DNA of 64,000 nucleotides from Paludisphaera soli (lineage in GTDB: Bacteria > Planctomycetota > Planctomycetia > Isosphaerales > Isosphaeraceae): contig NZ_JAALJI010000015.1 of assembly GCF_011064595.1 (NCBI RefSeq), positions 122,656 to 186,655 on the forward strand, read 5' to 3'. Below the pieces are notes generated by a model. That model saw only the letters and a program-made list of their open reading frames with translations, searched no databases and had not been told where the DNA came from. Of this stretch, positions 44,480 through 52,809 are shown one piece after another (positions within the stretch are counted from its first letter, which is position 1; each line of letters begins with the position of its first letter). A program made the translations under genes and the position numbers.

Positions 44480-46063
44480 GAGCATGCCCCGGATCGACTC
44501 CAGGGTGTCGGCCTGCTCGGCGGGCTTGTCCTGACGCCAGCGGAGGATCCGGGGGAAGCGGACGGCGATGCCCGACTTGTGGCGGGGCGAGCGCTGGATG
44601 CCCTCGAAGGCCAGCTCGAAGACGAGTTCGGGCTTCACCGTGCGGACGGGCCCGAACTTCTCCACCATGTTGCGGCGGATGAAGGCGTCGACCCGGGCGA
44701 TCTCGGCGTCGGTGAGGCCGGAATAGGCCTTGGCGAACGGGATCAGCCGGCGGTCGTCGTCCCAGACGCTGAAGGTGTAGTCGGTGTAAAGGCTCGCCCG
44801 CTTGCCGCTGCCGCGCTGGGCCGCCGTGAGCACGGCGTCGACCGTGAACGGGTCGACCTTCCACTTCCACCAGTCGCCCCGCTTGCGGCCGACGTGATAC
44901 GGCGAGTCCAGCCGCTTGAGCATCAGCCCCTCGGCCTGGCGCGACCGCGACTCCTCGCGGGCGGCGGCCAGCCCGGCCCACGAGTCCGCGACGACCGTCG
45001 GCGAGAGGATCAGCCTCCCGGGCTGGTCGACCCGCTCGACCAACGCGGCCAGGAGCGTCCGCCTCGTCTGGAAAGGCTCGGCGCGGAGGTCGCGACCGTC
45101 GAACTCCAGCAGGTCGTAGGCGATCAGGACAACGGGGACCTCGGCCAGGATCGTCTTGCCGACCGATTTCCGGCCGATCCGCCGCTGGAGCTGCGCGAAC
45201 GGCAGCGGGAGGCCGTCGCGATAGGGCAGGATCTCCCCGTCGATCGCCGTGCCGTCGGGCAGGAACGCGCCCAGGGTCCCCAGCTCGGGATAGCGGTCGG
45301 TCACCAGCTCCTCGCCGCGCGACCAGAGGAACGTATCCCCGGCGCGACGGATCAACTGCGAGCGGATGCCGTCCCATTTCCACTCGGCCTGCCAGGCCTC
45401 GACGGGGCCGAGCGCCTCGGGCTCCCCCTCGATCCCGTGGGCCAGGCAGAAGGGATAGGGGCGGCTGTGGTCGGCGTCGGCGGCGTCGGGGGCGAGCAGC
45501 CGATTGATGAACCCGGCGTCCGGTTCCCAGTCCCCCATCAAACGATGCGCAACCACCGCCGGCTCGATCCCGCCCACCTTCGCCAGGGCCCGGGTCACGA
45601 GCTGCTGGGAGACGCCGACCCGGAACCCACCGCTGATGAGCTTGTTCCAGACGAACCGCTGGGGACGGTCCATCGACCGCCAGGCGTCGAGCAAGGCGGC
45701 CCGCTGCGCCGACTCCTCGACCCCGCGCAGGGGGAGCAGGCGGTTCTCCACCCAGTCAGCCAGGGGGAGGTCGGTCGACTCCTCGGACGGCGGGAGGAGC
45801 AGGGCCACGGTCTCGGCCACGTCCCCCACGGCGTCGTACGATTCCTGGAACAGCCAGTCGGGGACACCCGCCTCGATCGCCGCCCATTCGCGGAGCTTCT
45901 TCGAGGGGACCACCTGCTTGGGCTTGCGGCCGATCAGGAAGTAGACCGCCCAGGCGGCGTCGGTCGGCGGGGCCTGCTCGAAGTAGCGCGTGAGCGCCTC
46001 GACCTTCTCGCCGGTGCGGGTCGTCTCGTCGAGCGCGGCGTAGAGCCGGGCGAAGTCCCTCAT
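44465..46063 (-). CDS. ATP-dependent DNA ligase (bacterial stand-alone type)
   Basis: A 532-residue ATP-dependent DNA ligase. The N-terminal ~190 residues are the ligase helical domain. The adenylation domain has the nucleotide-attacking lysine in EWKWDGIR (K229; KxDGxR motif I), AIDGEILPY (motif III) and LMLKRLDSPY plus WWKWK (motifs IV/V). An OB-fold follows to the end. This family is found with a metallo-beta-lactamase exonuclease, often also a DEXH helicase, and is thought to seal repaired breaks. Its ATG overlaps the stop of the exonuclease gene by four bases, so the two are coupled. It supplements the NAD-dependent LigA expected elsewhere. Confidence 0.94.
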   Translation of the reverse strand: MRDFARLYAALDETTRTGEKVEALTRYFEQAPPTDAAWAVYFLIGRKPKQVVPSKKLREWAAIEAGVPDWLFQESYDAVGDVAETVALLLPPSEESTDLPLADWVENRLLPLRGVEESAQRAALLDAWRSMDRPQRFVWNKLISGGFRVGVSQQLVTRALAKVGGIEPAVVAHRLMGDWEPDAGFINRLLAPDAADADHSRPYPFCLAHGIEGEPEALGPVEAWQAEWKWDGIRSQLIRRAGDTFLWSRGEELVTDRYPELGTLGAFLPDGTAIDGEILPYRDGLPLPFAQLQRRIGRKSVGKTILAEVPVVLIAYDLLEFDGRDLRAEPFQTRRTLLAALVERVDQPGRLILSPTVVADSWAGLAAAREESRSRQAEGLMLKRLDSPYHVGRKRGDWWKWKVDPFTVDAVLTAAQRGSGKRASLYTDYTFSVWDDDRRLIPFAKAYSGLTDAEIARVDAFIRRNMVEKFGPVRTVKPELVFELAFEGIQRSPRHKSGIAVRFPRILRWRQDKPAEQADTLESIRGMLPPSP

Positions 46064-47124
46064 GGGGCCTCCTGCACTTCGGCCGCCGCCTCGGCCTCCA
46101 GCTCCTCGGCCTCGGCGCGGTCCTGGGCGTCCCCCTCTCCCTCGTAGCGGGTGGCGAGCACCTCGGCTTCGAGACCCTGCTCGCGGAGGTGGCGGACGAC
46201 GACCGACGTGTAACCGTGCGTGACCAGGACCCGGCTCGCGCCGGTCGCCTCGATCGAGCCCATCAGGCCGGGCCAGTCGACGTGATCCGACAGGACGAAG
46301 CCGCGGTCGAGCGCCTTGCGGCGGCGGGTGCCGCGGATCGTCATCCATCCCGAGGCGATCCCGGTCGACAGCGGCGCGAACTTGCGGGCCCAGGGGGTGC
46401 CGTGCGCCGAGGGGGGGGCGACGATCATCGCGCCGGCCCAGCTCTTTCCCTTCACGGCGGCCCCGGCGTAGGCGGTGGGCGGGAGGGCCACGCCGCCGTC
46501 GCGATACGCGCGGTTGAGCTTCTCGACCGCCCCGTGGGTGTAGATGGGCCCGATCTCCGGGTCGAGCGCCGACTGCAGCCGCTGCGACTTCCCCAGCGCG
46601 TAGCCCAGCAGGAGGCTGGCCTTCCCCGCGTCGCGGTTGGCCCGCCACCAGGCGTTGATCTCGTCGAAGACCGCCTGTTGCGACGGCCATCGGTAGATGG
46701 GCAGGCCGAACGTGGACTCGGTCACGAACACGTCGCATCGCACCGGCTCGAACGGGGTGCAGGTGGCGTCGGGCTCCACCTTGTAGTCGCCCGAGACGGC
46801 CCAGACCTCGCCGCGATGCTCCAGGCGGACCTGCGACGAGCCCAGGATGTGCCCCGCCGGGTGGAGCGAGACCCGCACGCCGCCGATGGTGATCGACTCG
46901 CCGTAGGGAAGCGCGTCGACGACCGCGTCGCGACCCATCCGAATCTGGAGGACGCCGGCGCCCTCGGCCGAGGTGAGGTAGCGCCCGCATCCCCAGCAGG
47001 CGTGGTCGGCGTGGGCGTGCGTGACCACGGCCCGGGGGACGGGCCGCCAGGGGTCCACATAAAAATCGCCGGCCTCGCAGTAGAGGCCCAGGTCGGTCGG
47101 TCGGAGCAGGTCGTCGGGCTTCAT
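46060..47124 (-). CDS. Ligase-associated DNA exonuclease (metallo-beta-lactamase/beta-CASP type)
   Basis: A 354-residue protein of the ligase-associated exonuclease family, related to SNM1/Pso2. The metal site THAHADH (H36, H38, D40, H41) is followed by HPAGHILGS and VSGDYK, completing the core motifs. A beta-CASP-like part includes YALGKSQRL, and LSDHVDWPGL supplies a later histidine. The C-terminus is a glutamate/alanine-rich tail not needed for the fold. It is predicted to trim DNA ends before sealing by the coupled ligase. The usual third partner, a DEXH helicase, is not adjacent here. Confidence 0.93.
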   Translation of the reverse strand: MKPDDLLRPTDLGLYCEAGDFYVDPWRPVPRAVVTHAHADHACWGCGRYLTSAEGAGVLQIRMGRDAVVDALPYGESITIGGVRVSLHPAGHILGSSQVRLEHRGEVWAVSGDYKVEPDATCTPFEPVRCDVFVTESTFGLPIYRWPSQQAVFDEINAWWRANRDAGKASLLLGYALGKSQRLQSALDPEIGPIYTHGAVEKLNRAYRDGGVALPPTAYAGAAVKGKSWAGAMIVAPPSAHGTPWARKFAPLSTGIASGWMTIRGTRRRKALDRGFVLSDHVDWPGLMGSIEATGASRVLVTHGYTSVVVRHLREQGLEAEVLATRYEGEGDAQDRAEAEELEAEAAAEVQEAP

Positions 47125-47182
47125 CGTCCTCGTTCTCGGCTCGCGGCCGTCGTCGACCGGATTCGATCCGCATCCGGCCGGG

Positions 47183-47578
47183 TCAGGCCTCCGCGTCGCC
47201 GGCCTCGTCCTTCTGGACGGCCGTGCTCTGGTCGAGGACTATCTCCCAGAGCCCTCCCCGCAGGGCCAAGACCAGGGTGAGGAGGCTCTGGCGATGCACG
47301 GCGGGGCCCTCCTCCTGATCCTCGCGATAGTCGAGGACCAGGGTCGCCACGCCGAGCGTCGGCGATTCGATGACGCTGAGCATCGAGACGTCCAGGGTCC
47401 ACGCCGGGGACGCGAACCAGGCCTGGTGGATCCGCGCGAACTCGGCCGGCGTCCGGATCACCCGCCCCTTGGGGGTGATCAGGGTCATGTTGTCCGGGGA
47501 CACGGTCCCCATCAGGGCCCCGAGGTCGCGGCCCTGGATGGCCTGCAGGTGGAGCGTCAGGGTCTCTCGGAAGGTCAT
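47183..47578 (-). CDS. SnoaL/NTF2-like (DUF4440-type) small protein
   Basis: A 131-residue single-domain protein starting MTFRETLTLHLQAIQGRDLGALM. Its alpha+beta cone pattern, with hydrophobic strands (TLGVATLVLDY, HRQSLLTLVLAL, LWEIVLDQST), fits the NTF2/SnoaL superfamily. Many members bind small hydrophobic ligands or act as minor isomerases, so function cannot be assigned. It is divergent from the aquaporin gene, sharing a 237-base upstream region, and follows the ligase pair in the same direction with a 58-base gap. Confidence 0.78.
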   Translation of the reverse strand: MTFRETLTLHLQAIQGRDLGALMGTVSPDNMTLITPKGRVIRTPAEFARIHQAWFASPAWTLDVSMLSVIESPTLGVATLVLDYREDQEEGPAVHRQSLLTLVLALRGGLWEIVLDQSTAVQKDEAGDAEA

Positions 47579-47815
47579 GAATCCACCTCGTCGTCGATTC
47601 GATCGCCGGCGGGGCGGAAGTCGCGCGACCGGTCCTCCCCTACCCAGCGAACCTCGCCTATGCAAGCCCGGCGCCGGCCCGGGGCGAAACCCCGGATCCG
47701 ACCATTCCGTGGTCGCGGGCGGGACGCTTGCGGCGCGGCCGGGCCTGCGCCAGAATGGGCGGTCTCCCGTCTCCTCGTCGTGCGAACCGCCCCCGAATTC
47801 GAGCAAGGAATCCTC

Positions 47816-48694
47816 GTGATCGTCGTCCAACCTCCCCTGGCGAAGCGTTGCCTGGCCGAGTTCGCCGGCACGTTCATCCTGATCTTCCTGGGCCTCGGCG
47901 TCGTGCATACGTCGGTCCTGACCGGGGCCCAGCAGGGGCTCTGGCAGGTCGCCGTGGTCTGGGGCGCGGCGGTCACGCTCGCGATCTACTCCGTGGGGGG
48001 CGTCAGCGGCGCGCACATCAACCCGGCGATCACCGCGGCGCTCGCGACCTGGGGACGGTTCTCCTGGCGCGAGGTCGTCCCGTACGTCCTGGCGCAGACG
48101 GCCGGGGCGTTCACGGCGGCGGCCTTGCTGTTCGTGCTGTTCAACCCTTACCTGAAGGAGCGCGAGCGGGAGAAGGGGGTTGAGCGGGGCCGGACCGGCA
48201 GCGAGATCACGGCGATGTGCTACGGCGAGTTCTTCCCCAGCCCCGGGCCGCTCTCGAACTCGGAGGGGCCCTACTCGCTCGACGAACACCAGCGGATCAA
48301 CGCCTTCGTCCCCGAGTCGTCAGCCTTCCTGGGAGAAGTCCTGGGGACGATGGTCCTGGCGATCGTGGTCCTGGCGGTCGCCGACCCTCGAAACACGGCG
48401 GCCCCCACGGCGGGGATGGCCCCGGCGTTCATCGGCCTGACGGTCGCGGCCCTGATCTCGATTTTCGGCCCCCTGACCCAGGCGTGCTTCAACCCGGCGC
48501 GCGACGTCGGGCCCCGTCTGTTCGCGATGCTCGCCGGCTGGGGTACCGCCGCCCTGCCGCGCGGGACGGGCGTGGTCACGGTCTACATCCTCGCCCCCAC
48601 CCTGGGCGCCATCCTCGGCGCGGGCTTCTACGACCGGGTCCTCAAGCCCGGCGAGCCCGAGCCCGTCGACCCGACGCCCGCCGCCCGAGCCTGA
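47816..48694 (+). CDS. Aquaglyceroporin-like MIP channel
   Basis: A 292-residue major intrinsic protein from a GTG start with AAGGA upstream. Both NPA boxes are present: HINPA (NPA at 69-71) and CFNPARDVGPR (NPA at 226-228). The aspartate after the second box and a long loop between the halves resemble GlpF-type glycerol facilitators rather than strict water channels. Six hydrophobic helices are visible. It is expected in the cytoplasmic membrane, passing water and small polyols. It lacks adjacent glycerol kinase genes, so its physiological solute is uncertain. Confidence 0.93.
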   Translation: MIVVQPPLAKRCLAEFAGTFILIFLGLGVVHTSVLTGAQQGLWQVAVVWGAAVTLAIYSVGGVSGAHINPAITAALATWGRFSWREVVPYVLAQTAGAFTAAALLFVLFNPYLKEREREKGVERGRTGSEITAMCYGEFFPSPGPLSNSEGPYSLDEHQRINAFVPESSAFLGEVLGTMVLAIVVLAVADPRNTAAPTAGMAPAFIGLTVAALISIFGPLTQACFNPARDVGPRLFAMLAGWGTAALPRGTGVVTVYILAPTLGAILGAGFYDRVLKPGEPEPVDPTPAARA

Positions 48695-48705
48695 CGCGAC
48701 GTCGA

Positions 48706-48732
48706 GGACCGGATACACTCGGGATCCGGTCC
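48706..48732 (+). terminator. 9-bp perfect hairpin between aquaporin and SBF transporter genes
   Basis: GGACCGGAT (48706-48714) and ATCCGGTCC (48724-48732) pair exactly around a nine-base loop. It lies 12 bases after the aquaporin stop and 25 bases before the transporter start. It could end the first transcript or attenuate the second. No T tract is present. Confidence 0.5.
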
Positions 48733-48757
48733 GATCGGCATCGAGGGCGGAGGCGAG

Positions 48758-49798
48758 ATGAGGAAGAAGCGGTTCGATTGGTTCCTGCCGGGCATGGCGG
48801 TCGCGGTCGCCCTGGCGTTCGCGTTCCCGGGGCCGGGGGCGGACGGGGGGTGGCTGTATCCCGAGGTGCTGACGAAGGCGGGCGTGGCCCTGATCTTCTT
48901 CCTGCACGGCGTCGCGATGTCGTTCGGGGCGCTCAAGGCCGGGGCCTTCCAATGGCGGCTGCACCTGCTGGTGCAGCTCGCGACGTTCGCCCTGTTCCCG
49001 ATCCTCGGCCTGGTGATGATGAAGCTCGCGGGGGGGATGATCTCGACGAGCCTGCACCTGGGGTTCTTCTACCTCTGCGCCCTCCCCTCCACCGTCTCGT
49101 CGTCGGTGGCGATGACCGCCGCGGCCCGGGGGAACGTGCCGGCTGCGGTGTTCAACGCGACCCTCTCCAGCCTGATCGGGGTCGTCGCCACGCCGGCCCT
49201 GATGGCCTGGTATCAGGGTGCGACCTCGGGCGAGGGCCAGCCGCTCGGCGACGTGATCCTCGACCTGATGATCTGGCTGGTCCTGCCCCTGGTCGTCGGC
49301 CAGCTCTCCCGACGATGGCTCGCGGGATGGGCCTCTCGAAACAAGGCGACGATCAACGCCGTCGACAAGCTCACCATCCTGCTGCTCGCCTACACCTCGT
49401 TCTGCGACTCGGTGGTGATGGACGTGTGGAGCGGCCACGGTGCCGACGCCGCCTGGACGCTCGTCGGGACCTTGATTCTGTTCGTGCTGGTCATGACCCT
49501 GGTCGGCGGGGCGTGCGACGCCCTCGGATTCTCGACGGAGGACCGCATCGCGGCCGTCTTCTGCGGCTCGAAGAAGACGCTGGCCTCGGGCGTGCCGATG
49601 GCCCAGATCATGTTCAAGGACTCCCCCGCGCTGGGGCTCATCCTCCTGCCGATCATGATCTACCACCCCATGCAGCTCTTGATCTGCGGCATGCTCGCCG
49701 GGCGATGGGGGAGGCGGCCGGAGGCGCGGCCCGAGGGCGAGTCGACGCCCGGGCGAGGGGGCGAATCGCCTTTGTGCCGGCGAGGGCCGACCTGCTGA
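48758..49798 (+). CDS. Bile acid:sodium symporter family protein (SLC10A7/SBF-like)
   Basis: A 346-residue membrane protein with about nine or ten hydrophobic helices, matching the SBF-like family (PF13593) related to human SLC10A7. Conserved features are VLTKAGVALIFFLHG, CALPSTVSSSVAMTAAARGN (a discontinuous helix typical of the fold), LTILLLAYTSFCDS and FCGSKKTLASGVPMA. The substrate is not known for bacterial members; an organic anion or sodium-linked solute is likely. The C-terminal ~30 residues are polar and end in a GC-rich repeat region. A convergent gene lies downstream. Confidence 0.9.
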   Translation: MRKKRFDWFLPGMAVAVALAFAFPGPGADGGWLYPEVLTKAGVALIFFLHGVAMSFGALKAGAFQWRLHLLVQLATFALFPILGLVMMKLAGGMISTSLHLGFFYLCALPSTVSSSVAMTAAARGNVPAAVFNATLSSLIGVVATPALMAWYQGATSGEGQPLGDVILDLMIWLVLPLVVGQLSRRWLAGWASRNKATINAVDKLTILLLAYTSFCDSVVMDVWSGHGADAAWTLVGTLILFVLVMTLVGGACDALGFSTEDRIAAVFCGSKKTLASGVPMAQIMFKDSPALGLILLPIMIYHPMQLLICGMLAGRWGRRPEARPEGESTPGRGGESPLCRRGPTC

Positions 49799-49824
49799 AA
49801 GCTCCGGCGGCGTCGGCGCCCGTC

Positions 49825-49876
49825 TCCCCCTCTTCCGGCCCTTCGGGCCACCTTCCCCCGCGAGGGGGGGAAGGGG
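49825..49876. repeat. REP-like compound palindrome
   Basis: Two adjacent hairpins: GGCCC-TTC-GGGCC (49837-49849) and CCTTCCCCC...GGGGGAAGG (49851-49874). The combination of a GGGCC box beside a C-rich/G-rich palindrome matches a widespread intergenic palindromic repeat in GC-rich bacterial genomes. It lies between the convergent transporter and oxidoreductase genes and may also act as a bidirectional terminator. Confidence 0.55.
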
Positions 49877-49892
49877 TTTGGGCCGAAGTCGC

Positions 49893-51227
49893 TCAGCCGA
49901 TCTTCGCGGGGACGACGAAGGGGGCGCGGTAGTCGCGGGTGAGCATGGCGTCGGCCTCGGAGTCGTTGACGAACGATTCGGAGGCGGGGTTGATGTGGAG
50001 CTTCCGGCCCAGGCGGTACGCGATGTTGCCCAGGTGGCAGTAGGCGCTCGACAGGTGGCCTTCCTCAATGTCGGCGTTGAGGATTTTGGGGTCGCGGGCG
50101 CGGACGGCCGCCAGGAAGTTGGCGTAGTGGTCGCCGCCCCCCTTGCCCCCCTCGCCGGGCTCCAGCTTGGGGCCGAAGAAGCTGTTCCAGGTGTTGTAGC
50201 CGCTGATCGCCAGGACGCCCTCGGTGCCGTAGAAGATGTTGCCGATCTTCACGTCCAGCTCGGGGTTGGTGACCAGGCCGCGGACCTCGAACTGGAGCTC
50301 CACGTCGTCGAACTCGAAGAACGTGGAGAGCGTGTTCGGGGTCTCGCCGTCGTCCTCGTAGCCGAACCGGCCGCCGGAGGACATGACGGTCTTGGGGAAC
50401 TCCTGCTTGCCGATCCCCCAGCGGGCGACGTCCATCTGATGGATGCCCTGGTTGCCCAGGTCGCCGTTGCCGGTGTCCCAGAACCAGTGCCAGTTGTAGT
50501 GGAACCGGTTGGGGTTGAACGGCCGCTCGGGGGCGGGGCCGAGCCAGACGTCGAAGTCCACGCCCTTCGGGACCGGCCCGTCGGGCTTGTGGCCGATCGA
50601 CCCGCGGGGCTTGTAGCAGAGCCCCTTGGCCATGTACACCTCGCCGAGCTTGCCCGAGCGGACGAAGGCGACGGCGTCCTGCACGGCCTTGTGGCTGCGG
50701 CACTGGGTGCCCGTCTGGACGATCCGCTTGTAGTGCCGGGCGGCGTCGACGATCCGCCGGCCCTCGGTCACGTTGTGGCTGACCGGCTTCTCGACGTACA
50801 CGTCCTTGCCGGCCTGGCACGCCCAGATGGCCGCCAGCGCGTGCCAGTGGTTGGGCGTGGCGATGGAGACGACGTCGATCTCCTTGTCTTCCAGGAGCTT
50901 GCGGATGTCTTGGTAGTACTTCGGCGGGTTCTTGGCGTCGACCTTCTCCAGGTGCTGCTTCGCGGGCCCGATGACGTTCTCGTCGATGTCGCAGATCGCG
51001 GTGACCTTGACGTTCGGCTGGCTGCTGAAGCCGTCGACGTGATCCATCCCTCGGCCCTTCACGCCGACGACGGCCACGCGGATCGTCTCGTTGGCGCTCG
51101 GCTTGGCGGCGTCGGGAGCCGGGGCGTCCTCGGCGCCGGCGAGGGCCCGGGTCGCGGGGAGGGCGGCGAAGGCCGTCGCCAGGGCCGCCGTGTCGTGGAG
51201 GAAGTGACGTCGGTTCCGCTCGCGCAT
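49893..51227 (-). CDS. Tat-exported Gfo/Idh/MocA family oxidoreductase
   Basis: A 444-residue protein. The Tat-like signal RERNRRHFLHDTAA precedes a hydrophobic alanine-rich stretch and an AxA cleavage zone. The NAD(P)-binding fold begins IRVAVVGVKGRGMDHV, and the Gfo/Idh/MocA signature EKPVSHN supplies the catalytic lysine. Later comes WHWFWDTGNGDLGNQGIHQMDVARW, typical of planctomycete exported members. The family oxidises or epimerises sugars and related polyols with a tightly held nicotinamide cofactor. ATG 51227 has GGAGG eight bases upstream; ATG 51242 is the alternative. The sugar substrate is unknown. Confidence 0.94.
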   Translation of the reverse strand: MRERNRRHFLHDTAALATAFAALPATRALAGAEDAPAPDAAKPSANETIRVAVVGVKGRGMDHVDGFSSQPNVKVTAICDIDENVIGPAKQHLEKVDAKNPPKYYQDIRKLLEDKEIDVVSIATPNHWHALAAIWACQAGKDVYVEKPVSHNVTEGRRIVDAARHYKRIVQTGTQCRSHKAVQDAVAFVRSGKLGEVYMAKGLCYKPRGSIGHKPDGPVPKGVDFDVWLGPAPERPFNPNRFHYNWHWFWDTGNGDLGNQGIHQMDVARWGIGKQEFPKTVMSSGGRFGYEDDGETPNTLSTFFEFDDVELQFEVRGLVTNPELDVKIGNIFYGTEGVLAISGYNTWNSFFGPKLEPGEGGKGGGDHYANFLAAVRARDPKILNADIEEGHLSSAYCHLGNIAYRLGRKLHINPASESFVNDSEADAMLTRDYRAPFVVPAKIG

Positions 51228-51365
51228 GATGTGCGCCTCCACCGTGTTGAAGGACCACTGTCGGGCCCGGCTCTCGCGGCCGGGCGACGGGCCCGATTGT
51301 AGGGCGCCCGCGCGGCCGTCGCCACAAATCCCCGGCGCGTCCGTCGGATTCGGCGCGGGCCGTGC

Positions 51366-51932
51366 TCAGCGGAGCTTTTCGAGCAGCTTCCTCAGCTCGT
51401 CGGCCTCGCGCTCCTCGCCGATGGCGCGGAGGCAGGAGACGAGTCCCAGGAGCGCGTCGTGGAACGGGCGGTTGGGGGCGTGGTCGCGCGGGAGCTTGCC
51501 CGCGAAATCGGCAGGCAGGGCGCGGTGGGCCAGCTCGAACGCGTAGCCGTAGTGGCCCATCGCCAGCTTCGGGTCGCGGAATTCCTTGTACGCCAGGTCG
51601 CCGAGGGCGACGTGCACCCAGAGGTTGTCGGGGCAGCCTTCCAGGGCGAAGCGGAGGGCGTCGCGGGCCTCCTCCGGCTCGCCGGCTTCCCAGATCTCCA
51701 GCCCCTCCTGATAGTCGAGGTCGGTCTCCTCGACGCACGGGGGATGGACCAGTTCGAAGAAGGGCTCCCCCTCGACGCGGCGGACCCCGATCGGGCTCTG
51801 CCGCGCGGTGCCGGGCCGGGGGCCGCTCGGGGCCGGGCCGGGGCGGGGGCCGGGGCGTCGCTTCGGGCCGCCGGGCCGGGGGCCCTTCGGCCGCTTCGAT
51901 GGATCGTGGGGGCGTCCGTTGGAGTCGGTCAT
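51366..51932 (-). CDS. TPR-like hypothetical protein coupled to a HAD hydrolase
   Basis: A 188-residue protein. The first ~45 residues are a basic, proline/glycine/arginine-rich disordered tail (RPKGPRPGGPKRRPGPRPG). The rest is a helical region, LDYQEGLEIWEAGEPEEARDALRFALEGCPDNLWVHVALGDLAYKEF..., with the spacing of tetratricopeptide repeats. No catalytic residues are seen. Its start overlaps the stop of the upstream HAD gene by four bases (51929-51932), so the two are co-translated. The basic tail might bind nucleic acid or another acidic surface; that is conjecture. Confidence 0.75.
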   Translation of the reverse strand: MTDSNGRPHDPSKRPKGPRPGGPKRRPGPRPGPAPSGPRPGTARQSPIGVRRVEGEPFFELVHPPCVEETDLDYQEGLEIWEAGEPEEARDALRFALEGCPDNLWVHVALGDLAYKEFRDPKLAMGHYGYAFELAHRALPADFAGKLPRDHAPNRPFHDALLGLVSCLRAIGEEREADELRKLLEKLR

Positions 51933-52597
51933 GAGGGTTTCCGATCGGGGAGACCGAGCTGGCCGAGGACCTCGTCGAGGTCCTCGAACGAAGTGACGAA
52001 GCGGGCGTCGCCGACCCATTCCCCGCGCTCGCGGCGATGGCCGACGGCCAGCCGGGCGAGGCCGGCGGCCCGGGCGGCCTCCAGGCCCCGGGGCGAATCC
52101 TCCACGGCGATCGCGCGGTCGGCGGCGACGCCCAGGCGCTCCAGCGCGACGAGGTAGGCGTCGGGGGCGGGCTTGGGGGCCGCGGCGTCCTCCTTGGCGA
52201 CGATCAGCTCCACGGCCTCGGCCAGGCCGGCGGCCTCCAGGAACGCGTCGACGTTCTCGCGCCAGGTCGTCGAGACCACGGCGACGCGGGCGCGGCCCTC
52301 GAGGGCGTGGAGCAGCTCGGCGACGCCGGGGTAGGTCCGGGGATGGAGCCGGATCAGCCGGACGGTCAGCTCCTGCTTCTTGCGGACCCAGCCGTCGACG
52401 TCGGCCTCGTCGAGCCCGCGGCGGGCGAACAGCTCGGCCGCGAAGGGGCGGTCGTCCATCTCCGCGGCGGGGGACGCGGCCTCGTCGGTCAGCTCCCAGC
52501 CCATCGCGATCAGCGTGCGCTGCCAGGCGGCGACGTGGTAGTTCTCGGCGTCGGCGATCACGCCGTCGAAATCGAGCAGGACGGCGGTTGGGGCCAT
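51929..52597 (-). CDS. HAD family hydrolase (phosphoglucomutase/phosphatase-like)
   Basis: A 222-residue HAD superfamily protein with a cap domain of subclass I. Motif I LLDFDGVIAD holds the nucleophilic and acid/base aspartates (D9, D11), motif II is VVSTT, motif III K is in AAPKPAPDAY, and motif IV is AVEDSPRGLEAARAAG. The ENYHVAAW cap-entry segment recalls beta-phosphoglucomutase-like proteins, but the substrate is unresolved. ATG 52597 was chosen because the frame upstream to 52678 gives a basic, non-conserved tail. It is coupled to the TPR-like gene and divergent from the isomerase/epimerase gene. Confidence 0.9.
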   Translation of the reverse strand: MAPTAVLLDFDGVIADAENYHVAAWQRTLIAMGWELTDEAASPAAEMDDRPFAAELFARRGLDEADVDGWVRKKQELTVRLIRLHPRTYPGVAELLHALEGRARVAVVSTTWRENVDAFLEAAGLAEAVELIVAKEDAAAPKPAPDAYLVALERLGVAADRAIAVEDSPRGLEAARAAGLARLAVGHRRERGEWVGDARFVTSFEDLDEVLGQLGLPDRKPS

Positions 52598-52682
52598 GAG
52601 GGCGTCGCGCTGGGTCGTCGGGGGGAGCGGAAATCGCCGCGAAGGGTCCATTATCCCCCCGCGCGGCCGGGCCGTCAAATCG

Positions 52683-52711
52683 TTGACAACGCCCTACGGG
52701 GGCGCTATTTT
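52683..52711 (+). promoter_or_regulatory. Candidate sigma-70-type promoter for the isomerase/epimerase gene
   Basis: TTGACA (52683-52688), a 17-base spacer and TATTTT (52706-52711) form a good match: perfect -35 box, ideal spacing and a 4/6 -10 box. It is ~100 bases upstream of the ATG at 52810 and in the only AT-rich stretch of this interval. Confidence 0.6.
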
Positions 52712-52809
52712 GCCTTTTCCTCCGGGCTCTTCCGCGCGCCGCCGTCGAAGCCGGGTCGTGCACCGATTCCTCGTCCCTCGTTCCCCATGCCATGCAGGGA
52801 GACCGCACC

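Noticed and set aside
46064..47173. Extension of the DNA ligase frame upstream, through the exonuclease gene
   Set aside because: The extra N-terminus is arginine-rich and overlaps the exonuclease in another frame; the ligase domain begins at 46063 with a proper start overlap.
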